From the NCBI RefSeq assembly GCF_024637875.1, contig NZ_CP102451.1, forward strand, positions 2,075,469-2,139,468: a stretch of DNA of 64,000 bases, in the 5' to 3' direction. The number at the start of each line of letters is the position of its first letter. Position 1 is the first letter of the stretch. This document shows positions 37,539-46,308 of this stretch, piece by piece. This DNA is from Vagococcus luciliae. GTDB lineage: Bacteria; Bacillota; Bacilli; Lactobacillales; Vagococcaceae. The position numbers and the translations under genes were made by a program. The notes beneath the pieces were generated by a model, which searched no databases, was not told the origin of the DNA, and saw only the letters and a program-made list of their open reading frames with translations.

Positions 37539-38315
37539 TTATATTTTACCCCAGTAACTATCGTATTCTTCTATAAACTCGTGAATAGTCAACGTTTGAT
37601 GACGTTGTTGGACAGTCAAAAAATAATCAACCGTATGTCGACACCTATCCAAGCGTTTACTATCAATTGTTGGCAACAGACATGTCACGTTATCAAAATG
37701 ATACTCGATAAATCGACCTCTTTCTTCAAGTTCTTCATCTAACATTTTGGACATCTCAGGATAAAAATATAACATATAATATTTCATCGCCTCATGGATA
37801 CGTGAAAGCAATGATTTATACTCATAATCTATCTCGAGGCTTAAATAATTAAAAAAATTAATCATCGTCACACCTTTACTACTTTGATGACACGTTTCAA
37901 TGTACATAATGTTAAAAAAGCTAGTGTCCTTCCTAACTGATCCGTTTAATGGCACAAACAGACAACGTCTATCAATCATAGGTTGTTTATATCGTTTTTG
38001 ACTAAAATCATCATATAACGCTACTGTATGTATGACTTTTTGAAAAATATATTGATTTCTCTCATTATACTCACTAATTAACGTTTGAGTGTTTGATGTT
38101 GTCAGAATAGGGAGTGTCGTTGATGAAAAAAGAAGAGTCTTATATGCCAATCCCAATTCAGAAATATCATGAATAAAATAAATATCATCTGACAAATGAG
38201 TCTGCCCCATTTTGACACTACAAGGTAAAAATTTGTTATATAAATCATTTAGTGTAATCGACTCTCCATGCGCTAATGCTTCATATATTAATCGTTTTCT
38301 GCCTTCAGTTTTCAT
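37539..38315 (-). CDS. putative ComK-like transcription regulator
   Basis: The 258-residue protein resembles ComK, the master competence regulator of Bacillus, in a central segment (about residues 108-185): DRRCLFVPLNGSVRKDTSFF followed by NIMYIETC, then FFNYLSLEI and a helix SLLSRIHEAMKYYML, which lines up by eye with the ComK segment around IFLFPTLSSTRPQCGW. The N-terminal part includes a possible helix-turn-helix (LIYEALAHGESITLNDLYNK) and the C-terminal 60 residues are not recognised, so it is longer than Bacillus ComK. TAGGAGAG precedes the ATG. It diverges from a sigma-factor gene and leads into recX. The family call is by eye and uncertain. Confidence 0.55.
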   Translation of the reverse strand: MKTEGRKRLIYEALAHGESITLNDLYNKFLPCSVKMGQTHLSDDIYFIHDISELGLAYKTLLFSSTTLPILTTSNTQTLISEYNERNQYIFQKVIHTVALYDDFSQKRYKQPMIDRRCLFVPLNGSVRKDTSFFNIMYIETCHQSSKGVTMINFFNYLSLEIDYEYKSLLSRIHEAMKYYMLYFYPEMSKMLDEELEERGRFIEYHFDNVTCLLPTIDSKRLDRCRHTVDYFLTVQQRHQTLTIHEFIEEYDSYWGKI

Positions 38316-38507
38316 TCGCTTCTCTCCTATATTTTGTTTTTTTATCGATTATTATTTTAACATATCCCATTTATTTTTAAAGCGTTTTCATGCATTTTTA
38401 AATGATTTTACGCAAAAAATTCAAAAATTGGTTTTTCCGTTATTTACTCATTTTGCCTATACTCACAGTGGCTAGCCAAATGATTAACTTTTGAGAGGAT
38501 AATAACA
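38316..38507. promoter_or_regulatory. divergent comK-like/sigma promoter region
   Basis: This 192-bp gap separates two divergent regulators. One exact AAAA-N5-TTTT element, the half-site form of a Bacillus ComK box, lies at 38423-38435 (AAAAATTGGTTTT), with a poor second copy near 38398-38410. TATACT at 38458-38463 could be the -10 for the sigma gene. In DNA this AT-rich one such match is weak evidence. Confidence 0.35.
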
Positions 38508-39008
38508 ATGGAAGAACAAATTTTTACCACCTATCATTCATTGATCTTAGGCGCATTAAAGAAATGTCATATCACACCGACACATCCAGAATTTGATGAT
38601 TACTTACAACAAGCAAGAATTGAATTACTTAAGGCATATAGACACTATCAGACTGATTTGGACAATCACCCACCATTTCGCCCGTTTATTTACCAAAAAA
38701 TCTATTGGACAACATTAGATGCTATCAGAAAAGAACAGCGACGCTTTGATAAAGATGTCATCGAAGATTCCTTTCTTGAGTCAATCCCTCAAGAAGAGGA
38801 TATGACTAGTTGTCTGGTCACGTCTGATCTATATCATGAGCTACTGGCTCTTTTATCTAAAGACGAGAGTCATTTTTTAAACGATCGCTTTTTTGAGCAA
38901 TTAACCATTAGTCAAATCGCTAAAAAACACCACGTCGCTAGACAAACGGTCTATCGTTGGCGAGATGGTGTAAGAAAAAAATATCAAAAAATTGAAAAAA
39001 AGGTGTGA
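38508..39008 (+). CDS. ComX/SigH-like alternative sigma factor
   Basis: The 166-residue protein has a sigma region 2 (about residues 20-85: DYLQQARIELLKAYRHYQ, then FIYQKIYWTTLDAIRKEQRR) and a region 4 helix-turn-helix (about 130-160: LTISQIAKKHHVARQTVYRW). The size and layout fit the short sigma-70 group that includes streptococcal ComX and staphylococcal SigH. It would redirect RNA polymerase to special promoters. GAGAGG precedes the ATG. It is followed by two small genes and a lysozyme on the same strand, its likely targets, and it diverges from the ComK-like gene. Confidence 0.82.
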   Translation: MEEQIFTTYHSLILGALKKCHITPTHPEFDDYLQQARIELLKAYRHYQTDLDNHPPFRPFIYQKIYWTTLDAIRKEQRRFDKDVIEDSFLESIPQEEDMTSCLVTSDLYHELLALLSKDESHFLNDRFFEQLTISQIAKKHHVARQTVYRWRDGVRKKYQKIEKKV

Positions 39009-39038
39009 CACTTTTGAGTTGGGAAACGTTTATATAAG

Positions 39039-39058
39039 TGTAAGGCGCGCGACTTACA
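39039..39058 (+). other. GC-rich short inverted repeat before the DUF1659-like gene
   Basis: TGTAAG and CTTACA flank GCGCGCGA, an unusual GC run in this AT-rich DNA. It lies in the 74-bp gap where a promoter for the small genes is expected; TATATAAG just before it is a possible -10. The role is unknown. Confidence 0.35.
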
Positions 39059-39082
39059 AAAAACAAAAAGGACGTGACTATC

Positions 39083-39292
39083 ATGGAAAAAATATTTGAC
39101 AGTAAAAAAGCCATCTTATCATTTAAAGCAGTAGGAGATAATAAACCACGCAAACAAACCCTTGCAAATTTAATCGAAGACGCTTCTGATGAAAGTATTT
39201 TAGATTTAAGTGATGTCTTCAATAACCTTGCACCAACTGATGAACCATTAGAAAAACTAGCAATCATTGATACACACCACTATGATATTTAA
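39083..39292 (+). CDS. small DUF1659-like protein
   Basis: The 69-residue protein begins MEKIFDSKKAILSFKAVGDN and has KQTLANLIEDASDESILDLS, a pattern I associate with the DUF1659 family of short proteins without known function. No signal peptide or membrane helix is present. I start at ATG 39083, ten bases after AAGGA; the GTG at 39074 is only one base from it. Together with the next gene it forms the two-gene pair (DUF1659 and DUF2922) often seen near sigma factors and wall hydrolases in Firmicutes, a statement from memory. Confidence 0.6.
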   Translation: MEKIFDSKKAILSFKAVGDNKPRKQTLANLIEDASDESILDLSDVFNNLAPTDEPLEKLAIIDTHHYDI

Positions 39293-39325
39293 TCTCTCAC
39301 TCAAACCAACTAGGAGGAAACACCC

Positions 39326-39538
39326 ATGAAAAAATTAAACTTAAACTTTTTAAATGAAGACAATAAAAAAACTACCTTAGTACCCAAAGTAGCCAAACAA
39401 GATTTAACAAAAGATGAGGTAAAAGAAGCAATGACTATCATTGCTACACTTGATTTGTTTGAATCAAACGGTAAAAAATTATATGTGACACCAAAATCAG
39501 CACACTATAGTGAAACAATTATTACAGAGTTGTTCTAA
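39326..39538 (+). CDS. small DUF2922-like protein
   Basis: The 70-residue product begins MKKLNLNFLNEDNKKTTLVP and continues with DLTKDEVKEAMTIIATLDLF and a C-terminal TETIITELF-like end, fitting the DUF2922 pattern: strand, a helix holding the V-K-x-A-M block, then two strands. Function is unknown. TAGGAGGAAA lies eight bases before the ATG. It follows the DUF1659-like gene by 33 bp and is followed by a hairpin, then the lysozyme gene. Confidence 0.6.
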   Translation: MKKLNLNFLNEDNKKTTLVPKVAKQDLTKDEVKEAMTIIATLDLFESNGKKLYVTPKSAHYSETIITELF

Positions 39539-39544
39539 CATGTT

Positions 39545-39576
39545 AGACGACGTTTACCACAAACGTCGTCTTTTCT
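39545..39576 (+). terminator. terminator or attenuator before the lysozyme gene
   Basis: AGACGACGTTT (39545-39555) pairs exactly with AAACGTCGTCT (39561-39571) around ACCAC and is followed by TTTCTT. It starts seven bases past the DUF2922-like stop and ends 25 bases before the lysozyme ATG, with no obvious promoter between, so lysozyme expression should need read-through. Confidence 0.8.
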
Positions 39577-39598
39577 TATACCAGAAAGGAGTTTTTAT

Positions 39599-40399
39599 AT
39601 GCTAAAAGTAATCGACTTATCAAATCACCAACGAGGGATGTCACTTGATACACTAAAAGCTGATGCCTTTATCTTCAAAGCAACAGAAGGCACTTATTTT
39701 ATTGATGATACATGTGACACTTTTGTCCAACAAGCCAAAAAACTAAATAAACCTTATGGTGTGTATCATTTTCTAGATCAAAATGATGTCATCAAACAAG
39801 CAGACTTTTTCTTAACACATATCAAAGGCTATCTAGGTGAAGCAATCCTTGTTCTTGATTATGAAGAATACGGTAAACAAGGGGCTCAAAAAGCCAAAGA
39901 GTTTTTAGATTACGTCTATAAACAAACAGGCGTGAAACCTCTCATCTATATGAATGAAAGTGATGCAAACTCTGATGATTGGTTGGATGTCGTAGCTGGT
40001 GATTATGGCTTATGGGTCGCGAAATACTCTCAACACACACCTATCGTTAAGCAATGGCCAAGCTATGCCATGTGGCAATACACCAGTACTCCTGTTGATA
40101 CAAGCTATTTTTACGGAGATAAACTCGCTTGGCAACAATATGCTGCACCCAAAAAGACCATCACCCAACAAAAGGACGCTTATCACACAACAGGAACACG
40201 ATTTGAAGCATTAAGAACACTCGTCATTCAAGCAGATGAATCCTTTAAAAAGGCATCTGGCATGTACTTTTCCAAAAGTACTGTCTTTGATATTGAGCAA
40301 ATTTGCCACACCAAAACAACAACGCATGCTTGTATACTCTATAATCATCGCAAGGTATTTGTTACACTTCACAAGGATTATGTTAGAAAGATAGATTAG
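39599..40399 (+). CDS. GH25 lysozyme with C-terminal SH3-like region, no signal peptide
   Basis: The 266-residue protein has a GH25 muramidase domain (about 1-180) with the catalytic carboxylates of the family visible in VIDLSNHQRG, FIFKATEGTYF, LVLDYEEYGK and MWQYTSTP. It would cleave the MurNAc-GlcNAc bond of peptidoglycan. The C-terminal 70 residues (FEALRTLVIQADESFKKASG onward) look like an SH3-type wall-binding piece. There is no signal peptide, so release would need lysis, a holin or an unusual route. AGAAAGGAG precedes the ATG. Phage endolysins share this domain, but no phage genes adjoin; it ends the sigma-factor gene group. Confidence 0.88.
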   Translation: MLKVIDLSNHQRGMSLDTLKADAFIFKATEGTYFIDDTCDTFVQQAKKLNKPYGVYHFLDQNDVIKQADFFLTHIKGYLGEAILVLDYEEYGKQGAQKAKEFLDYVYKQTGVKPLIYMNESDANSDDWLDVVAGDYGLWVAKYSQHTPIVKQWPSYAMWQYTSTPVDTSYFYGDKLAWQQYAAPKKTITQQKDAYHTTGTRFEALRTLVIQADESFKKASGMYFSKSTVFDIEQICHTKTTTHACILYNHRKVFVTLHKDYVRKID

Positions 40400-40407
40400 G
40401 ATAAAAA

Positions 40408-40456
40408 ATAACCCTCCACGAGGAATCAAATTGATTTCTTGTGGGGGGATTTTTAG
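40408..40456. terminator. bidirectional terminator between lysozyme and capsule operon
   Basis: CCCTCCACGAGGAATCAA (40412-40429) pairs with TTGATTTCTTGTGGGGGG (40431-40448), with a few wobbles, flanked by A- and T-runs. It ends the rightward lysozyme group and the leftward capsule operon. Confidence 0.85.
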
Positions 40457-40466
40457 TATAACTATC

Positions 40467-41636
40467 TTAAATTGTATTAGTTGAGTTTCTTTTCGCTGTA
40501 AAAATTAGAATGGCTACCATACACCAAAATTGAATAGACAAGTAGCCTCCTTGCTGAAACATAAAATAAATAAAATATAACCCATAAAATACATTTGAAA
40601 AAAATAACCAAATAGTAAAAACTATAGATATGGCTAAAGGTATCAACCCCAATTCTGTCAATATATAAGCATAGTTATTAAACAATAGACCCGGAGAATT
40701 ATTTATTCCATATCCCATAAATGGATAATCAAGAGAATAGTCCCATGAACCGGAAAGTCGCATTTTTGCTGAATTATCTCTATTATTTTGTACTCGAAAA
40801 ACTCTAGCTATTATAGATTCATATATTTTATCCCATATAGAAAAGAATATACCTGCACTGACAATAATAAAAAAATAAGTTTTAATACTTTTTAAAAACT
40901 TAAAATCTAGAGTCTTAAATATTTTTATTAAAATTAAACCCAATAATAATGGAAAAGAAGACAATGAAAAGCTTAAAACTGTTGTTACTATTAATACTAT
41001 ACTCTTTTTGAATGGTATACTATATCCTATTTTATTTAGATATGCTACAGCAAGTACAAAACAATTAATAATACCAAAATGGGCTGGTTCATTAGTCAAT
41101 CCTCTTAATCGAATTAAATTCGATGATCCTAGAAAATAACTTAATTCATCTTGTCTTAAATACATCCATATTACATTTAAAAAATTTGTTGCACTTATTA
41201 ATTGTAAAACATATATAAAAAAAGCCAAAATTGAAAATAATGTAGCAAACCAAACAAGCTTTTCAATAATCATTATTTCATATTTATTTGCTTTTATAAA
41301 TGAATACAATAATATAAAGTAATAACAATACAACCCCACTTTAATCATTGAAACTACTCCGCTAGAAAACGAAAAAGATGTATCGAAAAATAAATGTATA
41401 ATAAAATTTTGTAAGAAACATAAAAAAATAACTGATATGAAAATCAAATTATTCTTGTAAAATTTTTTAACACTGTACATTAATAACGGTAGTGAAAAAA
41501 TAATTAAGTAATCAGAAAAGTAGTTTAATATTAATGTGTTCTCCGTTCCACTATACCCAGATAATCTCCAATCAGCTAGAAAAATTGATAATATAAAAAA
41601 AGATATGATACAAGTATTAATCATTGGTTTTTTCAT
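40467..41636 (-). CDS. capsule repeat-unit polymerase, Wzy-like
   Basis: The 389-residue protein has about ten membrane helices and a large outer loop (about residues 255-330, DNSAKMRLSGSWDYSLDYPF) of O-antigen polymerase type, with RGLTNEPAHFGIINCF before it. Sequence conservation in Wzy proteins is poor, so the call rests on topology and on being the one polymerase-like gene in a Wzx/Wzy cluster. It would link lipid-borne repeat units outside the membrane. I start at ATG 41636, six bases after GGAG; an ATG at 41648 overlaps that site. It is the last gene of the operon, in markedly AT-rich DNA. Confidence 0.75.
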   Translation of the reverse strand: MKKPMINTCIISFFILSIFLADWRLSGYSGTENTLILNYFSDYLIIFSLPLLMYSVKKFYKNNLIFISVIFLCFLQNFIIHLFFDTSFSFSSGVVSMIKVGLYCYYFILLYSFIKANKYEIMIIEKLVWFATLFSILAFFIYVLQLISATNFLNVIWMYLRQDELSYFLGSSNLIRLRGLTNEPAHFGIINCFVLAVAYLNKIGYSIPFKKSIVLIVTTVLSFSLSSFPLLLGLILIKIFKTLDFKFLKSIKTYFFIIVSAGIFFSIWDKIYESIIARVFRVQNNRDNSAKMRLSGSWDYSLDYPFMGYGINNSPGLLFNNYAYILTELGLIPLAISIVFTIWLFFSNVFYGLYFIYFMFQQGGYLSIQFWCMVAILIFTAKRNSTNTI

Positions 41637-41682
41637 GCAAAACTCCATCCTTATTTGACATCTCTAAATTATTATTTATAAT

Positions 41683-42849
41683 CTAGTCCTCATTAAATAT
41701 ATCTCTTGTATAAATTTTGTCCAGTGAATCCGCTAATTCTTTTTCGATACGATTAGTTACGATAACTTCTGATACTTGTTTAAATTCATCTAAATCAGTG
41801 TAGACTTTTGAATTAAAAAACGTGTCTTCTTTTAGTGTTGGCTCGTAAACAATCACTTCAATTCCTTTAGCTTTTAATCGTTTCATAATACCTTGGATAG
41901 ACGAGTATCTGAAATTATCTGAGTTAGCTTTCATCGTTAAACGATAAATACCTACAATTTTGGGTTGCTTAGCAATAATCTGGTCAGCGATAAAATCTTT
42001 TCGCGTTCTATTGGCATCAACAATTGCCCCAATAATATTATTAGGTACTTGGTCATAGTTAGCCAATAACTGTTTAGTATCTTTTGGTAAGCAATAACCA
42101 CCATAACCAAATGATGGATTGTTGTAATGATTTCCGATACGAGGATCTAAACCAACACCTTCGATAATCTGTTTAGTATCTAATCCTCTCACTTCTGCAT
42201 AAGTATCTAACTCATTAAAGTATGACACTCTTAAAGCAAGGTATGTATTTGAAAATAATTTAATTGCTTCTGCTTCTGTGGAATCAGTTAAAAGTATAGG
42301 TACATCCTCTTCATAAGAACTATCCAATAATGCGTTAGCAAATACTTTTGCTCTTTCACTTCTCTCACCCACTATAATTCTTGATGGATGTAAGTTATCA
42401 TATAAGGCTTTTCCTTCACGTAAAAACTCTGGTGAGAAAATAATATTTTCTGTGTTGTACTTTTCTTTCAACTCTTTTGTATACCCTACAGGAACTGTTG
42501 ATTTTATAATAAAAATTGTATCTGGATTGATTGCTAATCCTTTTTCTATCACACTTTCAACTGTTGATGTATTAAAGTAGTTTTTCTTTTCATCATAATC
42601 TGTTGGTGTTGCAATGATACAATACTCACCATGATTGATTGTCTTATCAAAATCTGTTGTGAATTCTATAGATAAAGATTTATCCGTTAAGAATTCCTCA
42701 ATTTCATTATCAACTAATGGTGAGATCCCTTTGCTCAATAATTCTATCTTTTCATCTACTATATCATATGCCATTACATCATTATTTTGTGATAATAATA
42801 ATGCGTTAGCTAAACCAACATAACCTAAACCTATAACTGATACTTTCAT
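41683..42849 (-). CDS. ugd: UDP-glucose 6-dehydrogenase
   Basis: Ugd oxidises UDP-glucose to UDP-glucuronate with two NAD. The 388-residue protein has the NAD loop [38 protein letters not shown], and the catalytic cysteine segment [15 protein letters not shown]. The length suits the family. It overlaps the end of the flippase gene by four bases (ATGA type) and precedes the polymerase gene. Its product would put a uronic acid, hence negative charge, in the capsule; no uronate epimerase is in the window. Confidence 0.92.
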   Translation of the reverse strand: MKVSVIGLGYVGLANALLLSQNNDVMAYDIVDEKIELLSKGISPLVDNEIEEFLTDKSLSIEFTTDFDKTINHGEYCIIATPTDYDEKKNYFNTSTVESVIEKGLAINPDTIFIIKSTVPVGYTKELKEKYNTENIIFSPEFLREGKALYDNLHPSRIIVGERSERAKVFANALLDSSYEEDVPILLTDSTEAEAIKLFSNTYLALRVSYFNELDTYAEVRGLDTKQIIEGVGLDPRIGNHYNNPSFGYGGYCLPKDTKQLLANYDQVPNNIIGAIVDANRTRKDFIADQIIAKQPKIVGIYRLTMKANSDNFRYSSIQGIMKRLKAKGIEVIVYEPTLKEDTFFNSKVYTDLDEFKQVSEVIVTNRIEKELADSLDKIYTRDIFNED

Positions 42850-44240
42850 TTATTTTTCCTCCAAAATACAACACTATAAATATCTTTTTTACAAATAAAA
42901 ACTAATATAGTGAATAATATTATTGATATTGCGAGTACACCAATACCTTTTATTTGAAATAACACTAAAGATTGTATTATCAAAATCAAATTCAAAAATA
43001 TAAATTTTTTCCAATCGATACGCATTTGAATATATTTTTGAGTATCATAATATCTAACAATAAAAACAATAAAAAACGAAATAGATGTAGCTATTCCTAC
43101 CCCTTGTAAGCCTATAATTTGAACTAAAATAATACTGATTACAATATTTAAAAAACCACCTATAATAGTTGTTTTTAATATACCTTTTGTTTCTTTAGAA
43201 GCTATATAATTAGTTCCTAAAAAAGCAGAAAAGCTTGAATACATAACCCCTAAAGTTAAAAAAGGAACCAATTTCCAAGTAACAAAATAATCAGGTGATA
43301 TAACTAGCTTAAAAAGAAGTTTGACAAATACAATAATAAAATAAGTAATAAATATCATAAATAGTGAGAAATAATTAAATGTTTTGCTATAAAAATCCCC
43401 TTTATCATCACTTTCATATTCTTCTATTGCTGATAATTGCCACGATTGAAAAAATATAGATTGAAATATTGAAATAACACTAGGAACTTTACTAGCTACT
43501 GCAAATAAACCATTTGCACTTGCTCCTAAAAATAATAGTATTACATATCTATTTGAACTATTTATTATCCACCACATTAGAGCATTTGGTATCAAAGGAA
43601 GACTGTATAATAGCATATTTTTTGTAAGTTCTTTATTAAAGCTTACTTTATAAATTAAGTTTTTAATTTTAACCATATACATTAAAAAAATATTCGATAC
43701 AAACAATGACATTATTTGCGAATATATGTATCCTTCTATTCCCATATTATATTTAACAATTAAAATGATGTTAAAGCTCATTAATATGATGGTTGTTAAA
43801 ATACCATTAATAGCAAATAATTTTATTCTTTCAACTGCTCTTACATACTGATTTAAAAGTGACTGGAAACTTTGTAAAGATAACAGTATTAAGATATAAT
43901 TAAATATTTTTAAATCAGAATACCAATTAAATATGCTATTTAATATGAAGATAAGTAGTATTATGATATTTCCAAATATAGTTATTATAAAGCCACTATA
44001 AAATACTTCTTTATTATCATTTTTATCCATAACAAATCTTAAAACACCATCAAAAATACTCATTGAAACTATAGGTAATAACAAGCTCGTTGTAGTCATA
44101 ATCAAATCACTGACACCATACTCAGCTGGGGTTAAATAATAGGTATATAATGGAACCAATAGTATAACTATTAACTTACTACCTAAATTACCTATCGCGA
44201 ATATTAAAGAATTACTTATCAATTTTTTATATTTATTCAT
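42846..44240 (-). CDS. polysaccharide flippase, Wzx-like
   Basis: This 464-residue protein has some twelve to fourteen membrane helices and the family start [20 protein letters not shown] followed by [16 protein letters not shown], typical of the oligosaccharide flippases of the MATE/MVF group. It would turn the lipid-linked repeat unit across the membrane to the polymerase. It begins two bases after the pyruvyl transferase stop and overlaps ugd. The DNA is very AT-rich, like its neighbours. Confidence 0.88.
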   Translation of the reverse strand: MNKYKKLISNSLIFAIGNLGSKLIVILLVPLYTYYLTPAEYGVSDLIMTTTSLLLPIVSMSIFDGVLRFVMDKNDNKEVFYSGFIITIFGNIIILLIFILNSIFNWYSDLKIFNYILILLSLQSFQSLLNQYVRAVERIKLFAINGILTTIILMSFNIILIVKYNMGIEGYIYSQIMSLFVSNIFLMYMVKIKNLIYKVSFNKELTKNMLLYSLPLIPNALMWWIINSSNRYVILLFLGASANGLFAVASKVPSVISIFQSIFFQSWQLSAIEEYESDDKGDFYSKTFNYFSLFMIFITYFIIVFVKLLFKLVISPDYFVTWKLVPFLTLGVMYSSFSAFLGTNYIASKETKGILKTTIIGGFLNIVISIILVQIIGLQGVGIATSISFFIVFIVRYYDTQKYIQMRIDWKKFIFLNLILIIQSLVLFQIKGIGVLAISIILFTILVFICKKDIYSVVFWRKNK

Positions 44241-44242
44241 GT

Positions 44243-45283
44243 CTACTTCCTTATTATATTAGCCATCTTTTCAAAATCATAATCAATTCTATTAAAGTCA
44301 AATTTTTCTTTTTTAAACTCATCAATAATATGTACTATCTCATCTACTGAAATAGAATTATCTACATATTTTATATAATCTATATCTGTAAACCAAGTGT
44401 TATACGAAGCACTTATTTTACCATTATTATTATCAAATACAATAGTGGGTGTCTTAGTTATATAACCAAATATCATACCATGCAATCTATCTGTAATAAT
44501 TAATTCTTTTGAAGATAATTTATTCCAAAAATCGATTAATATTTTTTCTCTTTTCTCTTTATAAATAATGTTTTCATCACCAACATGAGTATCACTTAAA
44601 ACAATATTATTTTCTTTTCTTAATATATTTATCAATTTTTCAAAATAATCTTCACTTACATTTTTTTCTATATCGTTTCTTAATAAAAATACTATACCTT
44701 CTCTTGATTTTTCTACTGAGTTTATTTCTAAAAATGTTACTATATCAGGAGTAAGTACGCTTGGTGCCTTAAAAAATTCTCTAGATAATTCAAAACTTAC
44801 TTTTTCTCTTAAAAAAAGAACTATATCTTTTTTATCTATATAGTTCTGGGTATTCTTCAATTCTTTTATCCCTTGTCTGTCTTTAGTAAAATATATAGAT
44901 TGTGGAAAAAGAAAAAATCTTTGGTTTGGTATTTTTTTTAAGACAAATTTTCGATTTTCTTGTGCACTAGAATATAAGTTTCCAAAGTTCCCTCCACCAT
45001 GAAAAAAGAATAAATCATCTTTGTTGATATTAGATCGTATACCTTTTAATAATTTATAAGTTTCAAAATCTTGTACTTCTATAACATTAAAATCAGAAAA
45101 GAATTCTTCACAAAACTTATGTTGTGCTAGAGCTATTGCCTGATCTCCTAAATTACCATGTGAAGGAGTACCTATAATGTAAATACTATTTTTATTATTA
45201 CTTTCTTGTTTTTTATAACTATTAGATGTATTAAAAATAAGATTTAAATATAATTTTTTCAATTGACTTTTTATACTAAACAT
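44243..45283 (-). CDS. polysaccharide pyruvyl transferase-family protein
   Basis: The 346-residue protein fits the family that transfers pyruvate from phosphoenolpyruvate to sugars: IYIIGTPSHGNLGDQAIALA near the N-terminus, FFFHGGGNFGNLY, and LIITDRLHGMIFGYI in the C-terminal half. It probably makes a ketal-linked pyruvate on a repeat-unit sugar, adding negative charge. Start and stop codons of neighbouring genes overlap by a single base at 45283, with GGGG before the ATG, so translation is coupled. Confidence 0.85.
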   Translation of the reverse strand: MFSIKSQLKKLYLNLIFNTSNSYKKQESNNKNSIYIIGTPSHGNLGDQAIALAQHKFCEEFFSDFNVIEVQDFETYKLLKGIRSNINKDDLFFFHGGGNFGNLYSSAQENRKFVLKKIPNQRFFLFPQSIYFTKDRQGIKELKNTQNYIDKKDIVLFLREKVSFELSREFFKAPSVLTPDIVTFLEINSVEKSREGIVFLLRNDIEKNVSEDYFEKLINILRKENNIVLSDTHVGDENIIYKEKREKILIDFWNKLSSKELIITDRLHGMIFGYITKTPTIVFDNNNGKISASYNTWFTDIDYIKYVDNSISVDEIVHIIDEFKKEKFDFNRIDYDFEKMANIIRK

Positions 45284-46233
45284 CAGATTCCCCTAATTTT
45301 TTTATATTTTATTCTATAATTAATGGTATTAATTGTATTAAATAATACAAATCTATTAATAGTACTTGATTTAATAACTTGTGATATCCCTCTAAAATAA
45401 TCTTTGTTTTTCATTTTATTTATTCCTTCATCACGACTTATTAAACAATTAGCATAAGATTCTGAATCTTTACTATTAATTTTATTCAGTTCTTTATAAT
45501 ATAGGTTAATAGTTTTTTCATTATCTAAGAGCTCACCCGACTTGTATAATTTTTTTAATAAATTTGTTAATTTGAACTGTGGCAGGGCATTCTTTCTAGA
45601 AATACTATTTTCCCTATACCTATATAACAAAACATTGTAATCCATTTGCATTATTCTATAATTATTTAATAATGCTCGTAAGAAAAAATCATAATCTTCA
45701 ACAAAGAAAATATTTCTATAACCTCTTAATTCTGAGTAAACAGATTTTTTCATAAACCAGGTTGGATGTTTAGATGGATTACCGTATTTACTTATACACT
45801 TTAATTCTGTTTGTTTTAATAAAATAGGTTTTCCTATACTGACTATTTCAGATTCTTCATTGATTAAATCAACATTTGAATAAACAAAATCACAATTATT
45901 CTTTGTTAAAAAATTTAATTGTTTTTCAATTCTGTCTTCTTTAGAAATATCATCAGCATCCATTCTCGCAATATACTCGCCACTGCATTGGGTAATAGCA
46001 TAATTCAATGATGCTATTAATCCTTTATTCTGATTATTATAAAAAACTTTAATCCTATAATCTTTGTTCACTTTATCTTTTAAATACTCTATAATTTCAT
46101 TATTATCAGGGTTATCATTTATTATAATAAATTCTATCTGAGTATATGTTTGATTAATTATTGATTCAATTGCCATATCTATCCAGTCTATGCTTTCATT
46201 ATACACAGACATTATAATACTTACCTTTACCAA
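45283..46233 (-). CDS. GT2 glycosyltransferase
   Basis: The 316-residue protein has a classical GT-A fold: VSIIMSVYNESIDWIDMAIE, IINDNPDNNEI, the DxD motif YIARMDADDISKEDRIEKQL, and FVEDYDFFLRALL. It should add one sugar of the repeat unit on the lipid carrier; donor and linkage cannot be told. It begins with TTG, seven bases after AGGAGA. The C-terminal 90 residues are basic and AT-biased. It is the third and most downstream of the operon's three glycosyltransferases. Confidence 0.85.
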   Translation of the reverse strand: MVKVSIIMSVYNESIDWIDMAIESIINQTYTQIEFIIINDNPDNNEIIEYLKDKVNKDYRIKVFYNNQNKGLIASLNYAITQCSGEYIARMDADDISKEDRIEKQLNFLTKNNCDFVYSNVDLINEESEIVSIGKPILLKQTELKCISKYGNPSKHPTWFMKKSVYSELRGYRNIFFVEDYDFFLRALLNNYRIMQMDYNVLLYRYRENSISRKNALPQFKLTNLLKKLYKSGELLDNEKTINLYYKELNKINSKDSESYANCLISRDEGINKMKNKDYFRGISQVIKSSTINRFVLFNTINTINYRIKYKKIRGI

Positions 46234-46308
46234 ACTATTCTCTCCTTAAATGGTAGACAAAAACTATTTTTGACACATTTTCAGTACCTAAACCTTAATA
46301 TACTGATA

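Noticed and set aside
39599..40399. Lysozyme as part of a prophage
   Set aside because: No integrase, capsid, tail, terminase or holin-like gene lies on either side; mutY/recX and a capsule operon flank the module.
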